From NCBI RefSeq assembly GCF_000189255.1, contig NZ_AEVS01000008.1:1-64000 (forward strand): a DNA stretch of 64,000 bases, in the 5' to 3' direction. The notes under the pieces were generated by a model, which was not told where the DNA came from, did not search any database, and was given only the letters and a program-made list of their open reading frames with translations. The DNA comes from Vibrio brasiliensis LMG 20546. Lineage in GTDB: Bacteria > Pseudomonadota > Gammaproteobacteria > Enterobacterales > Vibrionaceae. Of this stretch, positions 17,043-25,287 are shown piece after piece; position 1 is the stretch's first letter, and every line of letters starts with the position of its first letter. The position numbers were made by a program, and so were the translations under genes.

Positions 17043-18028
17043 CTTAGACCTCGGCGTTTGTCGGCTTCTTTTTTCAGTTTGTGCCACAGTTTGATGTGTG
17101 GACCAGTACGTAGTTTCGGGTTGCTGACCTGATCAATCGACATGTTAATCAGAGCCAGGGCGCCACCTGTGATAGCAAGAGCCATTGCGGGAACCAGCAT
17201 TTCCCACCATGCGCCTGTGTAGAGAGCCGATGAGGTTTGTGCCCAGTACAGCATTGAGCCCCAACTTACCTCTGTCGCATCGCCGAGACCGAGAATACCC
17301 AGTCCAGCTTCAGAACCCATTGCGTAGATAACTGTGCCTAAGAAGCCACCGAACACAATCGAGACAAGGTTAGGCAAGATCTCGACAAGGATGATGCGGA
17401 TCTTTGATTCGCCCATGACTTCTGCAGAGATGATGAACTCCTTGTTACGAATCGCCATGGTTTGAGCCCGTATTACCCTCGCGCCCCAGGGCCAGGAGGT
17501 TATCCCGAGCAGTATGGTTATCACTAGAGACCCGACCTGGCCCAAGAAGGCAGCGAGTACGATCAACAGCGGCAATTGTGGAAAGACCAGAAATACGTTG
17601 GTCAGGAAGTTGAGACGATCATCGATTTTGCCTCCAAAGTAGCCGGAAGAAACCCCAATGATGACCGCGAGGCTCATTGCGATGATGCCAGCTGAGATGG
17701 CAACAGTCAGAGATTTACGTGCGCCGTAAAGCACCTGACTGTAGACATCGCGGCCACTTCGGGTTGTGCCCAGAACATGTTCAGCATTTGGTGCTACGTG
17801 AGGTCTGGCGACGCGTTTTTCTGGGTTATGTGTGGCTAATACCGGAGCAAAAAGAGCGCCAGCCAGCACGAGTGACAGTAGCAGACCACCGATGATCGCA
17901 GGTGGGTTTCCGTAGAAGAAAGCGTAAGCTTTGCTCAGGGATTTTTTCACTCGTTTCCAAGAGAACTTTGATTCACGTTGGGTCAAAGCATGGGCAGAAG
18001 ACGAGGTGGTATTAATGAGTTTGTCCAT
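17039..18028 (-). CDS. Opp/Dpp-type ABC transporter permease (OppC-like)
   Basis: A 329-residue inner-membrane permease with the OppC layout: an N-terminal cytoplasmic tail, a first helix (about 45-65), the LGTTRSGRDVYSQVLYGARKS segment conserved in DppC/OppC, then further helices. The cytoplasmic EAA-type coupling loop around AEVMGESKIRIILVEILPN meets the ATPase. The ATG at 18028 follows AAGGTG and lies 8 bases after the OppB-like stop; it overlaps the OppD-like start by four bases. Confidence 0.85.
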   Translation of the reverse strand: MDKLINTTSSSAHALTQRESKFSWKRVKKSLSKAYAFFYGNPPAIIGGLLLSLVLAGALFAPVLATHNPEKRVARPHVAPNAEHVLGTTRSGRDVYSQVLYGARKSLTVAISAGIIAMSLAVIIGVSSGYFGGKIDDRLNFLTNVFLVFPQLPLLIVLAAFLGQVGSLVITILLGITSWPWGARVIRAQTMAIRNKEFIISAEVMGESKIRIILVEILPNLVSIVFGGFLGTVIYAMGSEAGLGILGLGDATEVSWGSMLYWAQTSSALYTGAWWEMLVPAMALAITGGALALINMSIDQVSNPKLRTGPHIKLWHKLKKEADKRRGLR

Positions 18029-18036
18029 GATGCACC

Positions 18037-19011
18037 TTAATTCGAAATACGTGGATCGAGCCAAACGTAAAGTAGGTCGGCGATGAAGTTAGCTGTCAGA
18101 ACAGCAGAGACTAAGATCAATAGAATGGCTTGAATCAGCGGGTAGTCTCGAGCGACGATACCTTTTAGCAGAATGTTACCCAGCCCCTGATAGTTGAACA
18201 CCACTTCAGTCATGATTGAGCCAGCAAACGAGAAACCAATCGCCATAGCAATCGCGGTTGCGACTGGCAGGATTGCATTGCGTCCTGCGTAGCGAGACAT
18301 AACTCGGTAGCTACTCAGACCTTTAGCTTCCGCCATAGTGACGTAGTCTTCACCCAGTACGTTAATCATCGCGTTACGCATGTTAAACACCCAGGTAGAG
18401 ATACCAACAATCACCATAGAGCCAACAGGCAATACAGCGTGCTTAGCAACGCTGGAGATAAACTCCCAGCTAAATGCCGGATCAAGTGAAGGGTCGTAGG
18501 TATAGGCGAGCGGCAGCATCTCTAACTTTAAGCCAAAGAAATAGAACAGCAGCAGCGCGGTAACTATGTATGGAAAGTTACTGATAAATGCCAGTACTGG
18601 CGGTACTACCTGACCAAAGAAGCCTTCGCGGCGGTAAGAAGCATAAGTACCGATGCTGACACCAATGATCAGAGCAACAATCAGCGAGCCCAGCGCCAGA
18701 AACATAGTCCATGGCAGAGCGTTGGCAATCACTTCAGACACACTGACAGGGAACATCAGTACTGAAGGGCCGAGGTCGAGGGTAAAAACACTCTTTATGT
18801 AAGCGATGTATTGTTCAAAGATGTTGCCATCAACGAAGCCATACATTTCACGGACTGCGTCCATTTGGGCAGGGTCCATACGACCTTGAGCAGCCGCAAA
18901 TAGTGCGTCTACAGGGTCACCTGGCATCAGTCGTGGCAGCATAAAGTTGAAGGATATCGCAATAAGGAATGCGGTAAAATAAAAGCCAAATCGGCGAACT
19001 AAAAACGACAT
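18037..19011 (-). CDS. Opp/Dpp-type ABC transporter permease (OppB-like)
   Basis: A 324-residue permease with the OppB/DppB layout: first helix at about 5-30, then the MPGDPVDALFAAAQG segment, a long periplasmic loop and further membrane helices. The coupling loop AEAKGLSSYRVMSRYAGRNA and the following LPVATAIAMAIGFSFAGSIMTE are family hallmarks. I place the start at 19011 (AAGG upstream) rather than at 19038. It follows the substrate-binding protein gene after a hairpin-containing gap. Confidence 0.85.
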   Translation of the reverse strand: MSFLVRRFGFYFTAFLIAISFNFMLPRLMPGDPVDALFAAAQGRMDPAQMDAVREMYGFVDGNIFEQYIAYIKSVFTLDLGPSVLMFPVSVSEVIANALPWTMFLALGSLIVALIIGVSIGTYASYRREGFFGQVVPPVLAFISNFPYIVTALLLFYFFGLKLEMLPLAYTYDPSLDPAFSWEFISSVAKHAVLPVGSMVIVGISTWVFNMRNAMINVLGEDYVTMAEAKGLSSYRVMSRYAGRNAILPVATAIAMAIGFSFAGSIMTEVVFNYQGLGNILLKGIVARDYPLIQAILLILVSAVLTANFIADLLYVWLDPRISN

Positions 19012-19029
19012 AACGAACCTTTTAATCAA

Positions 19030-19052
19030 GGAGCCCAAACGGCTTGGGCTCC
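19030..19052 (-). promoter_or_regulatory. intercistronic hairpin after the substrate-binding protein gene
   Basis: A 9-bp perfect stem (19030-19038 with 19044-19052, GGAGCCCAA) lies between the binding-protein stop and the first permease. On the coding strand it has no T-run, so it more likely protects the upstream mRNA or partly attenuates than terminates fully. Confidence 0.65.
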
Positions 19053-19074
19053 GTGTTTTTGCTAGAGTGTGAGA

Positions 19075-20709
19075 TTATTTAAGGTGTAGGTTGTTTAGAA
19101 TAATCACGCGCTTACCGCCGTCGTACCATACTGGTTGAACGTATGGGTCTTGCTCACTTGGCCAGCCAACCACTTTCTTAGTGCTGTACTGGAACCAGGT
19201 AGGGTTTGAGAACAGCGGGATAAATGGCATGTTCTGAGCGGTGTACTCTTGTAGTTCAGAAATGACCTCTTCCTGCTCTTGAGCATTACCAATCTTGCCA
19301 AAGCTATCGATAAGGTTATCGATTTCCGGAGAGTTAACCCCGTGGCCCGCGTGCCAGGTCTTACCAATACGTGAAGTAGAGAAGTACTCTTGGTAAGCAA
19401 GGATCGGGTTAGTCGCTACCATCGACCAGTTGATCGACATAGTGTAGTTACTCTCCTTAAGGTTCTTATCGTAAACCGCCCAGTCGACAGTCTTAACGTT
19501 GGCCTTAATACCTACTTCGTCGAAGTACTCTGTTACCATCTGGGCAACTTGGATCCAGTCAGTCCAGCCGTTAACGACTTCAATGTCGAATGAGATGTCC
19601 GAACCATCTGCATTGTCGCGGTATCCATCACCGTTTTTGTCAACCAGTCCTGCTTGATCAAGTAGGGCGTTAGCTTTCTCTGCATTGTACTGAGTCAGGT
19701 AACCGTATTTCTGGTTTACGTTTTGATCGATGTGCGTCTTGTAAAGCTCTGCGATACCACCCGGGTTGTAGTTTGCTGTAGGGTAACCGTAAGCGGCAAT
19801 ATCAACGATCGCTTCACGATCCAGTGCCATTGAAAGAGCCTGACGAACACGTAAGTCATCGAATGGCTTCTGCTTAGTATTTACATATAGGTGAATTGCA
19901 TCGTTCGCTGGGTACCAGAAGTGGTTGTTAGCCTTGTCCTGAGCGACGAAAGTAGACTCAACATCGGCAATAAAGTTTGAGCCCCAGTCGATTTCACCCT
20001 TGATAAGTGCAGGCTGAATCTGCGAGTTATCGTTGTATGAACGGAAGTTAACACAGTCCAGATAAGGGCGACCTTCAAGGTAGTAGTTAGGGTTGCGGCA
20101 CAGTTCCATCTGTTGCGGTTTCAGATACTTCACCACTGTCATTGGGCCGCTGCCAACAGGATTTGGGTTGGTGAAGGTTGTCAGATCGTCCACTTTAGAC
20201 CAGATATGCTTAGGTACAATGTGGTAGCGCTCCAGATTCCAGGCAAAGGTAGAGTCTGCTTTCGCTAATTCGAACACGACTGTGGTTTCATCTGTTGACT
20301 TGATTGTTTGCAGGTTTTTGCCTGACCAAATACCTTTCTGGTCAAATGCTGGAGCTTCTTTGGTCAGCATAAAGCTGTAAACCACATCTTCAGCAGTCAA
20401 TGGGGTACCGTCAGACCATTTAAGGCCTTGCTTAAGTTTAAGCGTAATGGTTTTAAGGTCATCAGAGTAGGCATAAGATTCTGCAAGGCGGAAGTCTGTT
20501 TCCCCTGTCATATTGTTGAAGACCATTAGCGGTTCAAACATGATGCCATGATAAAGGTCTTTAGTAGTGTATGGGTTGAAGTTCTCGACAAAGCCAGTAT
20601 TGATAATTGGTACCGTCAGTGTACCGCCTTGCTTAATAGAGTCCGCTTGAGCCGCAGTTGAAAGCAGCATACTGGCAGCAATGGTCGCGAGCAGAGTTTT
20701 CTTATGCAT
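19075..20709 (-). CDS. periplasmic oligosaccharide-binding protein, SBP family 5
   Basis: A 544-residue binding protein with a signal peptide (MHKKTLLATIAASMLLSTAAQA) and family-5 signatures such as LTAEDVVYSFMLTKE, the YNPGGIAELY region and RVRQALSMALDREAIVDIA (about 280-300). Family-5 proteins bind peptides or, in several marine and thermophilic bacteria including Vibrio chitin systems, beta-linked oligosaccharides. The glucan genes around it favour the second. AAGGAC precedes the ATG at 20709. Its promoter region holds a perfect LacI-type palindrome 54 bases upstream, so the LacI repressor should control the whole importer. Confidence 0.85.
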   Translation of the reverse strand: MHKKTLLATIAASMLLSTAAQADSIKQGGTLTVPIINTGFVENFNPYTTKDLYHGIMFEPLMVFNNMTGETDFRLAESYAYSDDLKTITLKLKQGLKWSDGTPLTAEDVVYSFMLTKEAPAFDQKGIWSGKNLQTIKSTDETTVVFELAKADSTFAWNLERYHIVPKHIWSKVDDLTTFTNPNPVGSGPMTVVKYLKPQQMELCRNPNYYLEGRPYLDCVNFRSYNDNSQIQPALIKGEIDWGSNFIADVESTFVAQDKANNHFWYPANDAIHLYVNTKQKPFDDLRVRQALSMALDREAIVDIAAYGYPTANYNPGGIAELYKTHIDQNVNQKYGYLTQYNAEKANALLDQAGLVDKNGDGYRDNADGSDISFDIEVVNGWTDWIQVAQMVTEYFDEVGIKANVKTVDWAVYDKNLKESNYTMSINWSMVATNPILAYQEYFSTSRIGKTWHAGHGVNSPEIDNLIDSFGKIGNAQEQEEVISELQEYTAQNMPFIPLFSNPTWFQYSTKKVVGWPSEQDPYVQPVWYDGGKRVIILNNLHLK

Positions 20710-20762
20710 CACATTGTCCTTATTTAATTATTAAGTTTGATTCATCCCCGGAAGCAACTTTA

Positions 20763-20780
20763 AAAGAAAGCGCTTTCTTT
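20763..20780. promoter_or_regulatory. LacI-type operator 1 (importer promoter)
   Basis: This is the perfect 18-bp palindrome AAAGAAAGCGCTTTCTTT with a central CG, as LacI/GalR-family operators have. It is 53 bases before the binding-protein start. The 20710-21146 gap also holds operator 2; I see no gene in it. Confidence 0.85.
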
Positions 20781-21071
20781 GGTGTGTTTTAGTCTTATCA
20801 TCACCAGAGTTCAAACTTTTGTCTTTAAAACAGACTTTAGATCACAGAACAAAACTCGAGTTTAGATTTGCTTGTATTGAGTGCTATTTAATTATAAGTC
20901 ATTGATATTGGTTGTTTTATGTCTTTATTGGTTAATATTTTGAGTGTGATTGATGTGCTAGTGAGAAGGGGCATTAAGAGGTTTTTTTGAACAAAATAGC
21001 GTAAAATTTAGACAGCGCTCACTGTTTTTCTTACTCTAAATTTGCTGATCTTCACAAAATTAGCCAAAACA

Positions 21072-21089
21072 AAAGAAACCGCTTTCTTT
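21072..21089. promoter_or_regulatory. LacI-type operator 2 (promoter of the binding-protein-like gene)
   Basis: AAAGAAACCGCTTTCTTT differs from operator 1 at one position and lies 57 bases before the start at 21147, in the divergent spacer. Confidence 0.8.
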
Positions 21090-21146
21090 GGGGTGGTTAA
21101 AGAGTAAAGTTTCAGCCAACAAGCAACCAAGATTTTAAGGGAAGTG

Positions 21147-21929
21147 ATGATTAAATTCTGGAATGGTAACAAGTCATCGACCAGGCAAGATTATGAATAT
21201 GAGTTACTTGAGTGTTTAGTTAGAGAGAGGCAAGAAGAAACCCTAATAGACAATGATTTAACCGATTATCCGTGTGCGCAAGATGAAGGAAATGTACTGG
21301 AAAATGGCTGCGATATATTGGTCACCGTGGCTGGAAACCGGAAGTTTGCCGGGAAACCTCTGATCGAAATAAAGCAGCCGTTGTGTAAAGGGTTATTAGG
21401 GTGGCGCCTTTGTATTGTGGCAACTGAACGAGTCGATGAGTTTGAGAACATAACTCTGGCACAATTGAAGGGTAAAAAGCTTGGAGTGCCAGCCACCTGG
21501 GTTGATGCTGAGCTATTCAGAGCCAATGGTTTCAATGTACTAGAGCAAGGAAACCTGGATGATATGTTAGGCTGGGTGCAGGATGGAAGCGTCGACTTTA
21601 TTACTCTGGGGGCTAACGAAGCCCATGACATACTGGCGCAGAATCAACACTATAGCGACGTGCTCTCCATCGAGCCGACTATGGCAATCTATTATCCATT
21701 CCCATTAGTCTTTTACGTCAACCAGCAACAAGAAGAACTGGCTGAGTTATTAAGCCAGCAGCTGTTAGAAAAAAAGTCTCAGGTAGCTGAGCTATTCAAT
21801 CACCACTATGGCGATGTAATTCGTCAGGCTGCTCTGCAAAAAAGGCGCAAGCTAAGCTTGAGTAATCCGTTGTTGTCAGATGACTACCACTTGTTGCTTG
21901 AAGCATATGAGCCGTTTGTAGTGGAGTAG
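21147..21929 (+). CDS. periplasmic-binding-protein-like domain without signal peptide
   Basis: A 260-residue protein whose middle reads like a type II periplasmic binding-protein fold: LCKGLLGWRLCIVATERVDE, then ITLAQLKGKKLGVPATWVDAELFRANG (about 105-130), VDFITLGANEAHD and MAIYYPFPLVFYVN. The N-terminus (MIKFWNGNKSSTRQDYEYE) is hydrophilic and has no signal sequence or membrane segment, so it should stay in the cytoplasm. It sits inside the glucan regulon with its own operator. It may sense a ligand or be an orphan binding domain; no function is established. An AAGGGA site precedes tandem GTG/ATG codons; I use the ATG. Confidence 0.65.
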   Translation: MIKFWNGNKSSTRQDYEYELLECLVRERQEETLIDNDLTDYPCAQDEGNVLENGCDILVTVAGNRKFAGKPLIEIKQPLCKGLLGWRLCIVATERVDEFENITLAQLKGKKLGVPATWVDAELFRANGFNVLEQGNLDDMLGWVQDGSVDFITLGANEAHDILAQNQHYSDVLSIEPTMAIYYPFPLVFYVNQQQEELAELLSQQLLEKKSQVAELFNHHYGDVIRQAALQKRRKLSLSNPLLSDDYHLLLEAYEPFVVE

Positions 21930-21969
21930 GGCTTATCCAATCGCCCATTTGAGAATAACCAACAATAAA

Positions 21970-21995
21970 AAAGAGCGGCAATCAGACCGCTCTTT
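21970..21995. terminator. bidirectional terminator between the binding-protein-like gene and lacI
   Basis: AAAGAGCGG (21970-21978) pairs with 21987-21995 across 8 bases, with an A-run before it, between two converging genes. Confidence 0.75.
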
Positions 21996-22015
21996 AGTGT
22001 TTGCTTAGCAAGACA

Positions 22016-23014
22016 CTACGAGAGTGTGCCAACTGAGTCTCGACAGATGAGTTCAGGCTCAAGTTGCTGTTTTATATTTACTTTCTGATCATGAACCATA
22101 GCTAACACTCCTTTAGCTGACTCTCTCCCCATCTCTTCGACTGGAAAGTTTATCGTTGTTAAGCGTGGCCTGATATGTGCGCTGTGGTAGTCATTATCGA
22201 ATCCGACCACCGACAGATCTTGTCCAATCGTGATGTCTCTTTCTACAGCGACGTCATACACCGCGAGGGCGATATTATCATTTTGGCAGAACACTGCGGT
22301 TATTTCTGGCGCACGGTCAAGTAGTCGACGAGCTCGCTCGTGGTTACCGTCATGGTCAAAACGACCTTCAATCACGTAAGAAGGGTTGTACTGAATCCCT
22401 GCTTCGGCGAGAGCTAAACGATAGCCTTGCAGACGATCCCGACTGTCCCCTTTACTTAGCTGACCGGTAATACAAGCGATGTTTTTATGCCCGTGTTCTA
22501 GCAGGTGTTTCGTTGCCAGATAACCTCCGAGTTCGTTATCGATATAGATACAGTTATCAGCGATATCGGGAATGTAGCGGTTAAGTATGATGGTTGCAGG
22601 AGTGTTCTTCACTACTTCAATCAACTCATCGTCTGAGAGCTTATCAGAATGAAGAATAAACCCGTCAACACGTTTGGAGCGGAGAAACTCAATTGAGTCT
22701 TTCTCTTTGCTGTGAGACTCCTGGCCGCTGGTTACAATCAAATGGTTGTTGTTCTGACGTATTGTATCTTCGGTATGATGCATCAAAGGGCCATAAAAGG
22801 GGCCATCTAATGAACCCACCAACATGCCGATACTATTTGAGCGGCTTGATGCCAGAGCTTGTGCAAACGCGTTTGGTTTATAGCCCAGCTGTTCGATCGC
22901 AGCGTAGACTTTTTTGCGGTTTGCTTCCTTTACGGTCGGGTGATTATTAATTGCTCGAGAGACGGTAGCTTGGGAAACTTTTGCCAACTCAGCGACTTCT
23001 TTAATAGTAATCAA
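22016..23014 (-). CDS. LacI/GalR-family transcriptional repressor of the glucan region
   Basis: A 332-residue repressor. Residues 1-55 are the LacI helix-turn-helix and hinge (TIKEVAELAKVSQATVSRAI, VKEANRKKVYAAIEQLGYKPN), followed by a type I periplasmic-binding-like ligand domain (SIGMLVGSLDGPFYGPLM onward) with the VVGFDNDYHSAHIRPRLTTI segment near the C-terminus. Five copies of an AAAGAAAGCGCTTTCTTT-type palindrome lie before the importer, the binding-protein-like gene, the GH16 gene and the porin, one of them 132 bp before this gene, so autoregulation is possible. The inducer is probably a gluco-oligosaccharide; this is inferred from context. Confidence 0.9.
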   Translation of the reverse strand: MITIKEVAELAKVSQATVSRAINNHPTVKEANRKKVYAAIEQLGYKPNAFAQALASSRSNSIGMLVGSLDGPFYGPLMHHTEDTIRQNNNHLIVTSGQESHSKEKDSIEFLRSKRVDGFILHSDKLSDDELIEVVKNTPATIILNRYIPDIADNCIYIDNELGGYLATKHLLEHGHKNIACITGQLSKGDSRDRLQGYRLALAEAGIQYNPSYVIEGRFDHDGNHERARRLLDRAPEITAVFCQNDNIALAVYDVAVERDITIGQDLSVVGFDNDYHSAHIRPRLTTINFPVEEMGRESAKGVLAMVHDQKVNIKQQLEPELICRDSVGTLS

Positions 23015-23145
23015 GGCATTAACTCATTTTAAAACGGGTGAAGGTAGAGCACCTGACGAGTGTATTGTTATTCTACTATTTACTCGCTTTCGAAACCGGA
23101 CTCTACATTTATCTCGATTTTACCCTATAAATGTGATTACAAACC

Positions 23146-23163
23146 AAAGAAAGCGCTTTCTTT
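23146..23163. promoter_or_regulatory. LacI-type operator 3 (lacI/GH16 spacer)
   Basis: A perfect AAAGAAAGCGCTTTCTTT palindrome lies in the 373-bp divergent spacer (23015-23387). Apart from this and a downstream hairpin I see no gene there. Confidence 0.85.
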
Positions 23164-23264
23164 TCTGATCTGGCTCTCATACTGTAGGGGTGTTTGGTTG
23201 GCAATATCAGCTTCTCCCAGAGTATTAGCCGAATGCTAACTGAATAATTCAGGCCTGCTTACTT

Positions 23265-23293
23265 CAGTTGACGAAGCAATGCGACGTCAACTG
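23265..23293 (+). promoter_or_regulatory. stem-loop in the GH16 5' leader
   Basis: CAGTTGACG (23265-23273) pairs perfectly with CGTCAACTG (23285-23293) across 11 bases, about 95 bases before the GH16 start and downstream of operator 3. It may be an mRNA-stabilising 5' hairpin. Confidence 0.45.
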
Positions 23294-23387
23294 CACACTA
23301 AGTACTTGGTCGCTGACGCTAATGCTCGGCACTGTTAAGTCACACATTGATCGGGCTTGTCCCATCACACCTATAACAAGGATTACT

Positions 23388-24974
23388 ATGTTGAATAAGA
23401 CACTGATATCTCGCCTGATACTTTCCACATTCGCAGGGACAATGATTGCTGGTTGTGCGACAAATACTGAAACTACCGCAACGGGTTTTATCAGCGGTAA
23501 AAAGCCAATCGAGCTGAGTCAGCAACCTGTTACCCCAAGTGATAAGTGGAAACTGGCATGGCAGGATGAATTTGAGGGCGATCGAATTAATCCTCGTTAC
23601 TGGTCTCTGGAACAGAACTGTTGGGGCGGCGGTAACAATGAGCAACAGTGTTATACCGACCGAGAGCAGAATGCGTTTGTTAAAGATGGCATGCTTCATA
23701 TCGTCGCCCGTAAAGAGTCATTTACCGGGCCGGACAACCCTGATGGTCTTGAAGGCGGTGCGAATAAAACCTTACCTTACACTTCGGCACGCCTGAGAAC
23801 TAAGGGTAAGCGAGATCAAAAGTATGGCCGGTTTGAGATACGCGCCAAGCTTCCATCAGGACAGGGGACCTGGCCTGCGATATGGATGTTACCAACCGAA
23901 AGCAAATATGGTACTTGGGCGGCTTCGGGAGAGATAGACATTGTTGAAGCGGTCAATTTGAAAACTCAGTCTGATGCACCGGGCACGAGCAGTAGTGAGC
24001 AAGAAAACCGAATTCATGGCACCTTACATTATGGTAAAGCCTGGCCAGATAATGTGCATAGCGGCATTGGCGTAACCCTGCCTGGTGGCGTTAACCCTGC
24101 GGATGATTTTCATACTTATGCGATTGAGTGGGAAGAGGGGGAAATCCGCTGGTATGTCGATAACATTCACTATGCGACTCAGACTCACCAAGGCTGGTAC
24201 TCCCAGTATGAGCAAGAGGGACAGCTGGTCAATGCAGATAGCCTCGCGCCGTTCAATGAAAAGTTCCATCTGTTGCTAAACCTTGCCGTTGGTGGCGCTT
24301 GGGCAGCGAATGCAAACGAAAAGGGTATCAACCCGGATATTTTTCCTCAGACGATGTTAGTGGATTACGTCAAAGTATATCGCTGCTCGGCAGACCGCTG
24401 GAAAGGTAAGGGTTGTAGCGCAACGTCCGACCAGGCCACTCTGGTAAAGGGTAACCAACCGCCTGCAATCCTAATTGAAGATGACAGCTATGCCGATGGT
24501 TCAGAGATCGATATTTTCTCTGATGCGCTGCACAACAGCTTAGCCTATGGCAGTTATGATCCGACAGACATTGTTGAGCATCAGGAAGTTGAGGAACAAG
24601 ACCGAGGCAAGGTGCTGAGCATCAGTAAGAAAAATGGCGGCGGTAATATCTATTTTCGTTCGCCTAAAACTGACCTTTCTGGCTGGTTAGCGAGCGGTGT
24701 CTTGAGCTTTGATATCAAGGTTGAAAAGATTGGCAATGGGACGGAACTGGTCGTCAAGATGGACAGTGGCTGGCCTGCGACCAGTGATATTACCGTTCCA
24801 GTGACTGAAACTTCACAGTGGCAGACGGTATCAATAGCAATCGCTGACATCATTGCTGGTGGTAACCGTTATGAATCGGGTAGTGCAGATCCGAGTAATA
24901 TTAACAACTTACTGGTGTTTGAGCCGACTGGAGAAATGGTGTTTTCTCTGGATAACATCCGTATGACCAGATAA
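23388..24974 (+). CDS. GH16 endo-beta-glucanase (laminarinase-like) lipoprotein
   Basis: A 528-residue secreted enzyme expected to cut internal beta-1,3 (or mixed beta-1,3/1,4) bonds. It begins with a lipoprotein signal peptide; MIAGC places the lipidated Cys at residue 23, so it is anchored to a membrane, probably the outer one. The catalytic signature EIDIVE follows SG at about residue 187, with flanking GTWPAIWMLP and a long Trp-rich substrate groove, and the domain ends near residue 340 (DYVKVYRC). Residues about 370-528 form a separate galactose-binding-like beta-sandwich (YADGSEIDIFSDAL to FSLDNIRM) similar to the ExoP C-terminal domain, likely for carbohydrate binding. The ATG at 23388 is chosen because the lipobox is then correctly placed. 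Confidence 0.88.
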   Translation: MLNKTLISRLILSTFAGTMIAGCATNTETTATGFISGKKPIELSQQPVTPSDKWKLAWQDEFEGDRINPRYWSLEQNCWGGGNNEQQCYTDREQNAFVKDGMLHIVARKESFTGPDNPDGLEGGANKTLPYTSARLRTKGKRDQKYGRFEIRAKLPSGQGTWPAIWMLPTESKYGTWAASGEIDIVEAVNLKTQSDAPGTSSSEQENRIHGTLHYGKAWPDNVHSGIGVTLPGGVNPADDFHTYAIEWEEGEIRWYVDNIHYATQTHQGWYSQYEQEGQLVNADSLAPFNEKFHLLLNLAVGGAWAANANEKGINPDIFPQTMLVDYVKVYRCSADRWKGKGCSATSDQATLVKGNQPPAILIEDDSYADGSEIDIFSDALHNSLAYGSYDPTDIVEHQEVEEQDRGKVLSISKKNGGGNIYFRSPKTDLSGWLASGVLSFDIKVEKIGNGTELVVKMDSGWPATSDITVPVTETSQWQTVSIAIADIIAGGNRYESGSADPSNINNLLVFEPTGEMVFSLDNIRMTR

Positions 24975-25005
24975 TTATTATCCAATCGCCACTCAAATGT
25001 GACCT

Positions 25006-25034
25006 ATACCGCGCTTTTATGCGCGGTATTTTAT
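25006..25034 (+). terminator. intrinsic terminator after the GH16 gene
   Basis: ATACCGCGC (25006-25014) pairs with 25021-25029 across six bases and is followed by a T-rich run, so the porin gene needs its own promoter. Confidence 0.8.
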
Positions 25035-25072
25035 TTCCATCGTTCCATGAATGGATTCTGTGATCGATCTTT

Positions 25073-25090
25073 AAAGAAAGCGTTTTCTTT
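25073..25090. promoter_or_regulatory. LacI-type operator 4 (upstream porin operator)
   Basis: AAAGAAAGCGTTTTCTTT matches the palindrome except at one position. It is 173 bp upstream of operator 5; the pair could support a DNA loop over the porin promoter. The 24975-25287 gap holds the terminator and both operators but no gene. Confidence 0.75.
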
Positions 25091-25245
25091 GTGATCTATT
25101 TAACTTTCTGTATGGGCATTTGGTGAGTATTCTGTCTTCAATCCAAATATGATTGGCAACCCAGTGTCAATAAGCGCTCTTTTAGCTTAATTGATGGCCC
25201 TACGCTTTTGAATGCTGCTTATTTTTGGATTTTTTATATCACAAT

Positions 25246-25263
25246 AAAGAAAGCGCTTTCTTT
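25246..25263. promoter_or_regulatory. LacI-type operator 5 (porin promoter-proximal)
   Basis: A perfect AAAGAAAGCGCTTTCTTT palindrome lies 24 bases before the porin start codon, where bound repressor would block early transcription. Confidence 0.85.
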
Positions 25264-25287
25264 AGCGCATAATAACATGGAGTTACT

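Noticed and set aside
21147-21929. Calling this gene a transporter binding protein
   Set aside because: It lacks any signal peptide or lipobox, and the importer already has its own binding protein.
25060-25100. Possible CRP site (TGTGATCGATC) near the porin operators
   Set aside because: Only one half-site matches; the other half is replaced by the LacI-type palindrome.
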